From IMG/VR virus record IMGVR_UViG_3300041956_000313, positions 28,727-92,726 of that record: a stretch of DNA of 64,000 bases; one strand, given 5' to 3'. This DNA comes from a virus. The notes under the pieces are model-generated. The model was not told the origin of the DNA and searched no databases. It saw only the letters and a program-made list of their open reading frames with translations. The translations under genes and the position numbers were made by a program. Positions 24,504-32,502 of this stretch are shown here, piece after piece; position 1 is the first letter of the stretch; the number at the start of each line of letters is the position of its first letter.

Positions 24504-24905
24504 ATGAGCTTTCGCGAACTTGCCGCGCAGTTAGCCAGCACCGCGTTCACGGTTGCGGATGACATTCCTGAGTCGTGCTTGTACAAGCACGGTGGCTCAT
24601 CTCGTCCCTACGATACGAAGTCAGGAAAAGTTCTGCAGTCATCGACTGCCGCAGAAAGCACTGTCAGCTTTATCTTCGGACCTGCGCAAGGTTTCGGCAC
24701 GCCTGACGGTGACACGACTCAGTCAGACCACACAGGCGACTTGAGTGCGGTTGCTCAGGCTGCCGAATTCAATCAGACGCCGGCCGAGGGTGACGAGCTC
24801 GTGCGTGGCGTCGACGAGTATCGAGTCATTGCACTGAAGCCGGATGAGGCCGGTGCGACCTACACGTTCTTGATTGCGCGCATCGGTGGCGGAATCGAGC
24901 CATGA
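24504..24905 (+). CDS. Head-tail joining (neck) protein candidate
   Basis: A 133-residue beta-rich protein between the adaptor and the gp10-like gene. This is where stopper proteins lie in siphoviruses. No diagnostic motif is visible; the role comes from gene order. It overlaps the next start by ATGA. Confidence 0.65.
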   Translation: MSFRELAAQLASTAFTVADDIPESCLYKHGGSSRPYDTKSGKVLQSSTAAESTVSFIFGPAQGFGTPDGDTTQSDHTGDLSAVAQAAEFNQTPAEGDELVRGVDEYRVIALKPDEAGATYTFLIARIGGGIEP

Positions 24906-25333
24906 TATCTCTCGACACAAGAGACTTCGAGGCCGACCTTCTTGCCTTTGCTCGCAAGGTAGAGCTCGGGCCGGGCATCGTCACTCGTAAACTCGTGCTC
25001 GACATCTTCGGAGACTTGCTGGCATCGACTCCGGTTGATACGGGCAGGGCACGCAGTAACTGGAAAGTGTCGGTGGGCGCACCTGACTTCACTCAACTTG
25101 AGTCTCTCGGAGATGGCCCCGGAGCGGAGTCTATTCAGTTTCTGTCAGCGCAGGCTCGCTTGTATCGGTATCGAGCTAACCGCCCTGTCTACATCACGAA
25201 CGGATTGCCCTACATAGAGAGGCTTAACGAGGGCTGGTCGCAGCAAGCACCGGCAGGATTTGTTGAGGCCGCGATCTTGCGCAACGTGCGGCCGATCATC
25301 GCCGCCAGTGATTTTCTCAGTGGTGGTGTATGA
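24902..25333 (+). CDS. HK97 gp10-like tail completion protein
   Basis: A 143-residue protein. The segment 'LLASTPVDTGRARSNWKVSVG' is the signature of the gp10-like neck/tail completion family, followed by 'VYITNGLPYIERLNEGWSQQAPAGFVEAA', also typical. It connects head and tail. It overlaps the next start by ATGA. Confidence 0.88.
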   Translation: MISLDTRDFEADLLAFARKVELGPGIVTRKLVLDIFGDLLASTPVDTGRARSNWKVSVGAPDFTQLESLGDGPGAESIQFLSAQARLYRYRANRPVYITNGLPYIERLNEGWSQQAPAGFVEAAILRNVRPIIAASDFLSGGV

Positions 25334-25791
25334 ATGAGGCTGAGGTACTGCACGCGATTGAAGATCGAATGCGAACTCGATGGCCGTTAGTGTGGGACCG
25401 ACAACCGCCTATCACGATCATCTTCGAAGACACTCAGACGCGTGTGCCGCTGCCGCCGTTCGTGCGGCTGTATGTCGATGCTATCGGAGACAAGGACGAG
25501 GCCTACGCAGGCAGCCGAATCGATTATTCGAAGCTGGGGATTATCACTGCGCAGATTTTCACGAAGAAGGGAGAGGGCACGACTCTCGGCCGTGAGATTG
25601 GCGCAGCGATTGAAACGATCTTTGCTGGGAAGAGCTTTGGCTCAGATGTCGCTAAGCCGATGTCGGGCATCATCTGCCGCGAGTGCACGGTGACTGTCAT
25701 CCGGGGTCGTGACCGGGCGAATGCTGAGTTGTCGCAAGTCAATGCACGCGTGCCTTACGAATATCACCAATCGGTAGAAACCGGAGACTAA
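25330..25791 (+). CDS. Tail terminator-like protein
   Basis: A 153-residue protein placed between the gp10-like gene and the tail tube gene. The pattern 'EVLHAIEDRMRTRWP' then 'PFVRLYVD' and 'LGIITAQIFTKKGEGTTLGREIGAAIETIFAGK' agrees with DUF4128-type tail terminators. It would cap the tail tube before head joining. Confidence 0.78.
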   Translation: MNEAEVLHAIEDRMRTRWPLVWDRQPPITIIFEDTQTRVPLPPFVRLYVDAIGDKDEAYAGSRIDYSKLGIITAQIFTKKGEGTTLGREIGAAIETIFAGKSFGSDVAKPMSGIICRECTVTVIRGRDRANAELSQVNARVPYEYHQSVETGD

Positions 25792-25793
25792 AC

Positions 25794-26969
25794 ATGGCAG
25801 ACAGTTCACGCGTCCAGCTGGCTTACGTCAAAGAGTCGACACTGGGCGTCACACCGGCAAGTGCATTGAAGGCTTTGCGATACACGCGTGAGACACTGGG
25901 CCGTCGTTTCGAGTCGGTTCAGTCTGACGAGGTTCGTGAAGATCGTCAGGTGGTAGACATCACACGTGTTGGTGCGAACGCTCAGGGCGGTATCGAGATT
26001 GAAATCTCGCACACTACCTACAATGAGTTCCTCGAGGCTGCGCTCGGGAATCTGATGAGCGCCCCGGTGGAAGTGATTGCAACTGACATCGCTGCGAACG
26101 GTGGCGGTACACAGACACTCACGCGTCCTGCTAGCATGCCGATTTATCAGGTCGGACAGTTCGTGTGGGTGTCGGGTTTCTCGAACGCTGCGAATAACGG
26201 CTACTTTGAAGTCGAGACGTCGAGTGGCACGACTCTCAAGCTGAAGAACGGTCGCGTTGCGCTCGTCAACGAGTCTGCCGGCCAGAGCGTGAAGATTTCG
26301 GCGTCATCAATCGTCAATGGCTCGACGCCGATGTCATTCACGATCGAGAAGAAGTTTGCTGACCTCAACGGTGGGTCCGGCATATTCTACCCGTTTACGG
26401 GCATGCGCCTGAACACGTTCGAGATGCGCATTGCTTCGCGCGCTAAGGTCACAGGCAGCATGGACTTCTTCGGTGGCGGCGGCCGGCTGCTGACTGCGAC
26501 AGTCGGCACAGGCGCCTACACTGCTGCCACGACTACTTCGACGCTGAACGCATCAAACAACGTCGGACAAGTACTTGAGAATGGTTCGTCACTAGGCGCC
26601 GGAGCCTTCGTGAAACAGATGACTATTCGCATTGCCAACAACCTGCGTCCGCAAGATGCGGTAGGTAGTGTGAATCCGATCGGCATCGGTTACGGCAGTC
26701 TCGTCATCACAGGAACGATGCAGATTTATTTCGTCAGTGAAGCGCTGTTCAACCGGTTCCTCGATGACATCGATTCGAGCTTTGCTCTGGTCATCGGCTC
26801 GGGCGGCACTGAGAACGACGCCTATGCGATCACGATGCCCAAGATAGAGTTCACGAACGGTGACGTGCTGGGAACGGGCAACAACGACGACGTTCTCTGT
26901 AACATGGAGTATCAGGCGAAGTTGTCACCCACGCACGGCTACTCGATGAGGATCGACAGTTTTTCGTGA
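25794..26969 (+). CDS. Major tail (tube) protein
   Basis: A 391-residue protein. The opening 'SRVQLAYVKESTLGVTPAS' and 'ALRYTRETLGRRFESVQSDEVREDRQVVD' is characteristic of siphovirus tail tube proteins. A middle Ig-like beta region (residues about 95-180) may be surface-exposed. It is followed by a terminator-like hairpin. Confidence 0.9.
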   Translation: MADSSRVQLAYVKESTLGVTPASALKALRYTRETLGRRFESVQSDEVREDRQVVDITRVGANAQGGIEIEISHTTYNEFLEAALGNLMSAPVEVIATDIAANGGGTQTLTRPASMPIYQVGQFVWVSGFSNAANNGYFEVETSSGTTLKLKNGRVALVNESAGQSVKISASSIVNGSTPMSFTIEKKFADLNGGSGIFYPFTGMRLNTFEMRIASRAKVTGSMDFFGGGGRLLTATVGTGAYTAATTTSTLNASNNVGQVLENGSSLGAGAFVKQMTIRIANNLRPQDAVGSVNPIGIGYGSLVITGTMQIYFVSEALFNRFLDDIDSSFALVIGSGGTENDAYAITMPKIEFTNGDVLGTGNNDDVLCNMEYQAKLSPTHGYSMRIDSFS

Positions 26970-27064
26970 GGCTGTGTTGGCGTAAACCGACTGTGCCTTT
27001 TCGTGTTGCAGTTTTCACGGACAGCGTGGAGTGCCTCCTCACGACTGACGGGTACAGTCTTTTC

Positions 27065-27098
27065 AAGGGCAGTCTGCAATCGGACTGCCCTTCTTTTC
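27065..27098 (+). terminator. Intrinsic terminator after tail tube gene
   Basis: AAGGGCAGTC (27065-27074) pairs perfectly with GACTGCCCTT (27083-27092) around an 8-nt loop, followed by CTTTTC. It probably lowers transcription past the abundant tube gene. The gap 26970-27114 holds nothing else. Confidence 0.7.
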
Positions 27099-27114
27099 AA
27101 ACAGGAGAAGTCAG

Positions 27115-27369
27115 ATGACGACACGAGTGAAGGTGTCTGCGGATCACGTCGACTCACGCGTTGCAGTTCGTGTGCGTTCCGTGAGTCGCAATCACAGTCA
27201 GGTGTACAGTGAGCAAGTCATTCGCACGGACGAGCCCGATGTGACTTTCGAAGTGCACAGCGGTGCCGTCCTCATCGTCGATGAGGTGCCGATTGAGTCG
27301 GTGCCCGTGAAGACGAAGGAACAGACTGCGGAGGATGCAAAGCGCGCGCGCAAGAATCTCGGCGTCTGA
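27115..27369 (+). CDS. Small tail-module protein
   Basis: An 84-residue protein with CAGGAG before the ATG. It is beta-rich (VAVRVRSVSRNHSQVYSEQVI) with a charged C-terminal helix. It lies between the tube and chaperone genes. No family is recognised. Confidence 0.68.
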   Translation: MTTRVKVSADHVDSRVAVRVRSVSRNHSQVYSEQVIRTDEPDVTFEVHSGAVLIVDEVPIESVPVKTKEQTAEDAKRARKNLGV

Positions 27370-27404
27370 GGTTTCTACAACACAAAAAGTGAGTGAGGCA
27401 TGAC

Positions 27405-27842
27405 ATGGAACTGATGAATTACGCGATTGACACGAAGAAACAGGTGGAGGGCTCGTGGGTGATGCTCAGCCCCGGCACGGAGTTTCTTCTCGGCCGCATG
27501 AACTCCGAGCACTGGTTCATGACCCTCGACAGAATCCGTGACCCACACATCAAGCAACTGCCGCGCGGCGTCGCGTTGCCTGAGGAGAAGGGTGCGGAGC
27601 TGTTCAACGAGGCACTCGTCGAGTGCATTCTGTTGGGCTGGCGCGGCAAGTTCACGCTCAATGGCAAAGAGATGCCTGAGTACTCAAAAGAGCTTGCGCT
27701 GAGGATTCTCAACACGAAAGAACTCGCACCCTTCCGAGCAATGATCGTCGAGCAATCAGCGATGCTGAACAATTTCGCGCTCGATGATTTCGAGTACCTG
27801 GAGGGAAACTTGTTGAGCTCATCCGGTTCGACGCCTCAATAA
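27405..27842 (+). CDS. Tail assembly chaperone (gpG-like)
   Basis: A 145-residue protein upstream of the tape measure. ATG 27405 is chosen for GAGG spacing. It has the position, size and frameshift signal of gpG-type chaperones, which coat the tape measure during tail assembly. Its stop (27840-27842) lies in the loop of the frameshift hairpin. Confidence 0.82.
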   Translation: MELMNYAIDTKKQVEGSWVMLSPGTEFLLGRMNSEHWFMTLDRIRDPHIKQLPRGVALPEEKGAELFNEALVECILLGWRGKFTLNGKEMPEYSKELALRILNTKELAPFRAMIVEQSAMLNNFALDDFEYLEGNLLSSSGSTPQ

Positions 27843-28165
27843 CGGATGAGCTCAGAGACATTTACCTAGCTGATGAAGAAGAGTCACCGGGCTCGTCACC
27901 GCTGTCAAACAGACCACGTAAAGAGGCCGATGTCGAAGATTTGTGTGCGCAGTTTTACGACCTGATGAATCTGAGGTCGGGAGACTCGTGGATAACACTG
28001 CACGACATCAAGGCTTATATGGAGCTGTACTCAGCTAGACACCCCGAAGACTTTCCCCGCCTGATGTTGAGCGCGCAACGCGCTCATGTGAGAGCCAAAG
28101 CTGCCGCGAAGCAGAAGCTGCAAGCAGCACAGGAACGTGCCAACGCTCTGAAACGAGAGCGTTAG
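27405..28165 (+). CDS. Tail assembly chaperone frameshift fusion (gpGT-like)
   Basis: A -1 shift at the slippery heptamer G-GGA-AAC (27803-27809) leaves the upstream frame before its stop and joins the frame that is open from 27788 to 28165. The fusion is 253 residues: 135 upstream plus 118 downstream (DELRDIYLADEEE..., ending in a basic helix). The T-part recruits the tube protein in lambda-like phages. The heptamer, the 12-bp hairpin starting 4 bases after it, and the gene position together make a strong case. Confidence 0.85.
27803..27854 (+). promoter_or_regulatory. Programmed -1 frameshift site with stimulating hairpin
   Basis: The slippery heptamer GGGAAAC (27803-27809) is in frame as G GGA AAC. 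A 4-base spacer is followed by TGAGCTCATCCG (27814-27825), perfectly complementary to 27843-27854, with a 17-nt loop that contains the zero-frame stop. A long hairpin next to a slippery site is the standard stimulator in siphovirus tail genes. Confidence 0.88.
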
Positions 28166-28175
28166 TTGCGTAAAG

Positions 28176-28249
28176 CCGCGTGCCATGGATGGTGCGCGGC
28201 GATCTTGATGCTAGTGCGGCATGCACACGGCTCACCTCACGATCGCCGC
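28176..28249 (+). promoter_or_regulatory. Two competing hairpins upstream of the tape measure gene
   Basis: GCCGCG...CGCGGC around 28175-28200 forms a 12-bp hairpin with two wobbles. GCGGCGATC (28196-28204) can instead pair with GATCGCCGC (28241-28249). The two folds share bases 28196-28200, so they exclude each other, as in an attenuator. Nothing else is seen in the gap 28166-28279. Confidence 0.45.
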
Positions 28250-28279
28250 TCATAGCCCGTTACCTTTTGAGGTGTAGTG

Positions 28280-30445
28280 ATGTCTGCACAGTCCGGTATT
28301 GCAATCAACGTTGACCCGCGTCCGGCTCAGTCTGGTGCGGCGCAAGTCAACCGCGCCATATTGTCGATTCGAGACAATGTGGTTGGTCTGCGGCAAGACA
28401 TCGACCGTCAATCGCGGCAGATGCGAGAAGACTTTCAGCAGATGGCCACGACTGTTAATCAGTCAGCCAATCAGACCACGGCTGCTCTGCAGAGAAACAC
28501 GGCCGGTATCAATTCGGTGATGGGCAGCTGGCGGCAACTTCGCAGCGTCATACCTATTGCAATCATCGCCGGACTCACGCGCGAGCTCATCCAGCAAGCA
28601 GATGCTTACACGAAAGTTCAGTCACAGTTGCGACTGGTAGTAGAAGACCAGAGGCAGCTTGCTGCAGTCTCAGATTCGGTTTACAGGATTGCGCAGGACA
28701 CACGCAGTGCGTTAGGTCCGACTGCGGAACTATATGCGCGTCTGTCACGCTCGACACGTGATCTAGGACTAGAACAGCAGCGTGTTGCAAACCTGACGAC
28801 AACGATCAACCAAGCCATTCAAGTCGGTGGCTCGACGGCGAATGAGGCAGCCTTCGGCGTCATTCAGTTTGGTCAGGCACTCGCGTCAGGTGCACTGCGC
28901 GGTGACGAACTTCGGTCGGTGATGGAACAGATGCCTCGCCTGTCGCGCGCGATTGCCGAAGGCATGGGTGTAAGTATCGGTGAGCTGCGCAGGCTGGGTG
29001 AGGCCGGTGAGCTCACGACTGGCAGACTGATTGCTGCCCTTGAAGATGCAGCACCGAAGATCGCGGCTGAATATTCAAAGATGACGCCGACGATTGGCTC
29101 TGCCTTTACGGTGCTCGGCAATTCGGTGACGCGGTTCATAGGCGAGCTGAATCGTGCAACCGGAGCAGGCGGGCGATTCAGTGAGATGCTCACGGGCGCT
29201 GCCAGTGGCGTCGACAAGATGACTGAAGGCATCAAGGGCGTGAATGTCGAGATGGTTCGGTACAACGCCAACCTTGAGAAATCGAAAGAGTTTTGGTCGT
29301 CGGGAGGAATCACCGGACTCATACCTGGAGCCTTCAAAGTAGGGCAGAGTATAGGTGACTCTATTTCGGGTGCGCTTCAGGGCCCCGGCCCACCGTTAGG
29401 CGGCCCGCTTGCTGATCCTGTGAGCGCAGCTCTGCGCGGCCGCGGAGCTTCATTGCTGCAGCCGATAGACACACGTGCGATTGGGCAGACTGCGCGCATT
29501 CCGTCAATGAACTTGCTGACGGCCGAAGACCTGCGACGTCTGCGTGAGAGGCAGGAAGAGGAAGACTTCGAGAACTTCATCAGCAATGTCGGGCGCAATT
29601 CAGCGGCGCAACGTCGTGCCGGCATCGGTACGAACGTCGGTCGGACAATCAACCCTGACGACACCACTCGAATTCGTTCAAGCACGGGTGGTGCGAAAGA
29701 GATTTTTGACGAAAGCATCGTCAAGAGAGTTGACGAGACGGTGCGCAGCACCGAGGAGAACATCCGGAACATTGAGCACACCACCGAGACGTCTGCGGAG
29801 TCTATGCGCAATCACTATGCGCAGTTCTTCGATTACGCGAAGTTTGCATTTGACGAGCTCGACAATAGCAGCAGCACGTTCATGACGAGCTTCTCGGAAG
29901 GCTTCGCGCAAATGGTTGCGTCCGGCAAGTTTGATTTCCGCAGTCTGGCGCAGGCAATCATCGCAGACCTCATCCGGATTCAAGTGCGTGCCATTGTCGT
30001 GCGCACTATCTTGTCTTTCTTCGGCGGCAGTTCTGGTGCAACGAGTGCAACGAGTCTGAGTGGGTCGTCCGGAGTCGGTGCGTTGAATGGCTCGACCGTT
30101 GGGTATGCTGCGCGCGGCTCCAGCTCATTGCGTGAAAACACGATCGTAGGTGAAGAGGGCATGGAATTGCTGCAGTCAAGGAACAATGCCGGCGCGCGCA
30201 TCATGAACAACCGGGACACACAGCGTCTTTTGCGTGACATGAATGGCCGTCGTGTCGACGTCGAGTCAGGCAGCAGCGGAAGCGGTGGTGGCAACACCTA
30301 CATTTCAATTGAGCAGACTAATCAAATCAGCACTGTGGGTGTCACTTCCGATGAGCTCGATGCGAAGTTGGGTTACACGACACAGCAAGCTGTGAAGGCC
30401 GCTGTCGCTAAGGTCCAGGTGCTGAACTTGAACGGTCGTCTGTAA
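28280..30445 (+). CDS. Tape measure protein
   Basis: A 721-residue protein, which at about 1.5 Angstrom per residue predicts a tail near 105-110 nm. The N-terminal domain contains 'SQLRLVVEDQRQLAAVSDSVYRIAQDTRSALGPTAELYARLSR', typical of the tape measure N-terminal family, then an MSIGELRRLGEAGELTTGRLIAAL-type segment. The middle is helical. The C-terminus (from 'SFSEGFAQMVASGKFDFRSLAQAIIADLIRIQ') matches lambda-H-like ends. The ATG is preferred over an adjacent GTG; GAGG precedes it. Avoid reading length as exact tail length. Confidence 0.92.
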   Translation: MSAQSGIAINVDPRPAQSGAAQVNRAILSIRDNVVGLRQDIDRQSRQMREDFQQMATTVNQSANQTTAALQRNTAGINSVMGSWRQLRSVIPIAIIAGLTRELIQQADAYTKVQSQLRLVVEDQRQLAAVSDSVYRIAQDTRSALGPTAELYARLSRSTRDLGLEQQRVANLTTTINQAIQVGGSTANEAAFGVIQFGQALASGALRGDELRSVMEQMPRLSRAIAEGMGVSIGELRRLGEAGELTTGRLIAALEDAAPKIAAEYSKMTPTIGSAFTVLGNSVTRFIGELNRATGAGGRFSEMLTGAASGVDKMTEGIKGVNVEMVRYNANLEKSKEFWSSGGITGLIPGAFKVGQSIGDSISGALQGPGPPLGGPLADPVSAALRGRGASLLQPIDTRAIGQTARIPSMNLLTAEDLRRLRERQEEEDFENFISNVGRNSAAQRRAGIGTNVGRTINPDDTTRIRSSTGGAKEIFDESIVKRVDETVRSTEENIRNIEHTTETSAESMRNHYAQFFDYAKFAFDELDNSSSTFMTSFSEGFAQMVASGKFDFRSLAQAIIADLIRIQVRAIVVRTILSFFGGSSGATSATSLSGSSGVGALNGSTVGYAARGSSSLRENTIVGEEGMELLQSRNNAGARIMNNRDTQRLLRDMNGRRVDVESGSSGSGGGNTYISIEQTNQISTVGVTSDELDAKLGYTTQQAVKAAVAKVQVLNLNGRL

Positions 30446-30455
30446 GGGGTAGAGC

Positions 30456-31451
30456 ATGAGTGTTTTTCATTGGCCTGCGTCCGTTCTTCCCAAAACTACT
30501 GATTGGTGGTACGACTCGCCCAGCAGGCCGGCCATATCGCCGTTCGATGGCGACTTGACGATTGTGGGAAGGCCGACTGACAGATGGATGTGTGAGGCGA
30601 CGTTTGACCCGATCTTTGACGACAGACGGCAAGACCTGATTGCGTTCGGTTTGCGTCTTCGACATCAGTACAACCAGTTTACGCTGCCGCCTCACTTCTA
30701 TCGTCGCATGGGCTCTTTTGCTCCGGCCAACGTCGCACCGAATGGTGGGCTGTTCGCGCAGATAGGTCCGTGGACAGGAGCGTCTGCGAATGCGTTCATT
30801 GACAGTCGCACACTGTGCGTCCGAAACACCGGAGCGGCCGCAGGACAAGCGCGCTCTGGCGCGATCACAGTAACGGCCGACCTGTCCTACGCACTGCGGA
30901 TTGAATGCATGCGGGGCAAGGCCTCGACGTTTCGTGTGATGGTAGGCACCGCTGCCGGTGGCTCGACGCTGCTCGACTCCGGATCGATAGGCGAGGGCGT
31001 CTACACAGGAAGGTTTACGTCGACGTCGACGACAACCATTCACGTCACTCTCGTGTGTAACACATCAACGACCAGTGACTTCGTTTTCTTCGATCAGCTC
31101 GTGATTGAGAGATGCGGCCGCATAGCCACGCCGCTGTACACGACACCGCGTGACAACGTCGTCATTTCTGACTTGCCTGCAACGCAATTCGGTTTGCTGC
31201 AGAAGGCGGACATGATCGAAGTGAACGGCGAGCTCAAAGGCTTGCTACACGGACTCAACACTCTAGGTGATGGCACCGGGTACGTGACTTTCAATCCTCC
31301 TACCAGAGTCGCTATTCCGGAGAACTCGCCGGTGGTCATCGGGTCGCCTCGAGGCCGCTTCTTCATGCGTGAGGATCCTATGAGATTCAAAACGCAAGGC
31401 TTTTTCTCGTCTTCGTTTTCCGTGTCTCTGATTGAGGACATATCGACATGA
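30456..31451 (+). CDS. Distal tail / minor tail protein
   Basis: A 331-residue protein directly after the tape measure. The N-terminus (WPASVLPKTTDWWYDSPSRPA) and C-terminus (FFMREDPMRFKTQGFFSSSFSVSLIED) read like a distal tail protein. Residues about 90-220 form a beta-rich insertion resembling a carbohydrate-binding sandwich (SYALRIECMRGKASTFRVMVG). It overlaps the next gene by ATGA. Confidence 0.72.
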   Translation: MSVFHWPASVLPKTTDWWYDSPSRPAISPFDGDLTIVGRPTDRWMCEATFDPIFDDRRQDLIAFGLRLRHQYNQFTLPPHFYRRMGSFAPANVAPNGGLFAQIGPWTGASANAFIDSRTLCVRNTGAAAGQARSGAITVTADLSYALRIECMRGKASTFRVMVGTAAGGSTLLDSGSIGEGVYTGRFTSTSTTTIHVTLVCNTSTTSDFVFFDQLVIERCGRIATPLYTTPRDNVVISDLPATQFGLLQKADMIEVNGELKGLLHGLNTLGDGTGYVTFNPPTRVAIPENSPVVIGSPRGRFFMREDPMRFKTQGFFSSSFSVSLIEDIST

Positions 31452-32071
31452 GGACAATGGCATCAGGGCAGTTAACTGCTCTAGAAAAGAAAGTAGTTCC
31501 GCAACTGTTCTTCATGCGGATCGACTTGCTCGACAACCCCATCTATGTGCACAACGGTGCTACCAAAATCACGTTTGACAGCAAGACGTGGATTGGCATC
31601 TATGACTTTGCGATGATGGACGTGATTGAGGAGCAGTTAGAGAATCGCCCCTCTGACATTCGAGTGGGAATCAGAAAGATTCCCAAGTTGCTGATTGACC
31701 CGGTGATCATCAAGAAGAATCACGGGCGTCCTGCATTTCTATACCACTCAGTAGCCGACTTTCTAGGTCAACCGGTTGACACACCGACTGAGGTGTGGCG
31801 AGGCACAGTCGACTACCCGAATCTGATCATCGAGGACGATGGAGTGCAGTACTTCATCGTTCTGAAGAACGTCGCTAATAACTGGAATCGCGCGAAAACC
31901 AGAAGAATCACGGATGCTGAGCAGCAGCGTCGTTTTCCCGGAGACACAGCCTACAAACGGCTGCCAGGACTCGAAGACAAGAAAATCTTGTGGGGTCCGG
32001 ACCCGAACAAAGAGACAGCAGTGCCTCCTCCGCGCGACAACACACCGCGTTATCGCAATCGCGTGAACTGA
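31448..32071 (+). CDS. Minor tail protein (DUF2163-like)
   Basis: A 207-residue protein. Strands such as 'LFFMRIDLLDNPIYVHNGATKITFDSKTWIG' and 'DYPNLIIEDDGVQYFIVLKNVANNWNR' fit the BR0599/DUF2163 group that sits between distal tail and NlpC-like genes in many siphoviruses. The C-terminal tail is Pro-rich. Confidence 0.72.
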   Translation: MRTMASGQLTALEKKVVPQLFFMRIDLLDNPIYVHNGATKITFDSKTWIGIYDFAMMDVIEEQLENRPSDIRVGIRKIPKLLIDPVIIKKNHGRPAFLYHSVADFLGQPVDTPTEVWRGTVDYPNLIIEDDGVQYFIVLKNVANNWNRAKTRRITDAEQQRRFPGDTAYKRLPGLEDKKILWGPDPNKETAVPPPRDNTPRYRNRVN

Positions 32072-32081
32072 GGAAAGACAG

Positions 32082-32501
32082 ATGGAAAGGGTGAGACTCA
32101 CTGAGCGCGCCATGATTATTACGTCGGCGCTCAACTACATGCGCGATCGTCCCTTCAAGTACGGTGAGTTTGACTGTCACATTTTCGCGGCTGACATCGT
32201 CAGGATGTACACATTCGTCGATTATGCTGAGTCGTTCCGTGGCAAGTATCACGATGAGAAGTCTGCTTACAAAATAGTCACGCAAAACGGTGGACCGGCC
32301 GAGTTCGTCAGCAAGGTACTGGGCAAAGAGTCGCGTGCATCGTTCATGGCGCATGTCGGTGACGTCGTGGCGTATCGGGTCGAAGATCGCAAGATAATGA
32401 TTGGTGTTTGTGTTGGTGCACGAGCAGTGTTTCTGAATCAGCGGGGCGGCTTCGAGTTCCGTGAACTGGGTGAGTGCTTGTGCTCATGGGAGATTGAATA
32501 A
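32082..32501 (+). CDS. NlpC/P60-like tail protein (DUF6950-like)
   Basis: A 139-residue protein. 'PFKYGEFDCHIFAADIVRMYT' carries the Cys that would be the peptidase nucleophile, and 'MAHVGDVVAYRVEDRK' resembles the second conserved block of NlpC/P60-like phage proteins. It may locally cut peptidoglycan during DNA entry. The catalytic His is not clear by eye. Confidence 0.7.
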   Translation: MERVRLTERAMIITSALNYMRDRPFKYGEFDCHIFAADIVRMYTFVDYAESFRGKYHDEKSAYKIVTQNGGPAEFVSKVLGKESRASFMAHVGDVVAYRVEDRKIMIGVCVGARAVFLNQRGGFEFRELGECLCSWEIE

Positions 32502-32502
32502 C

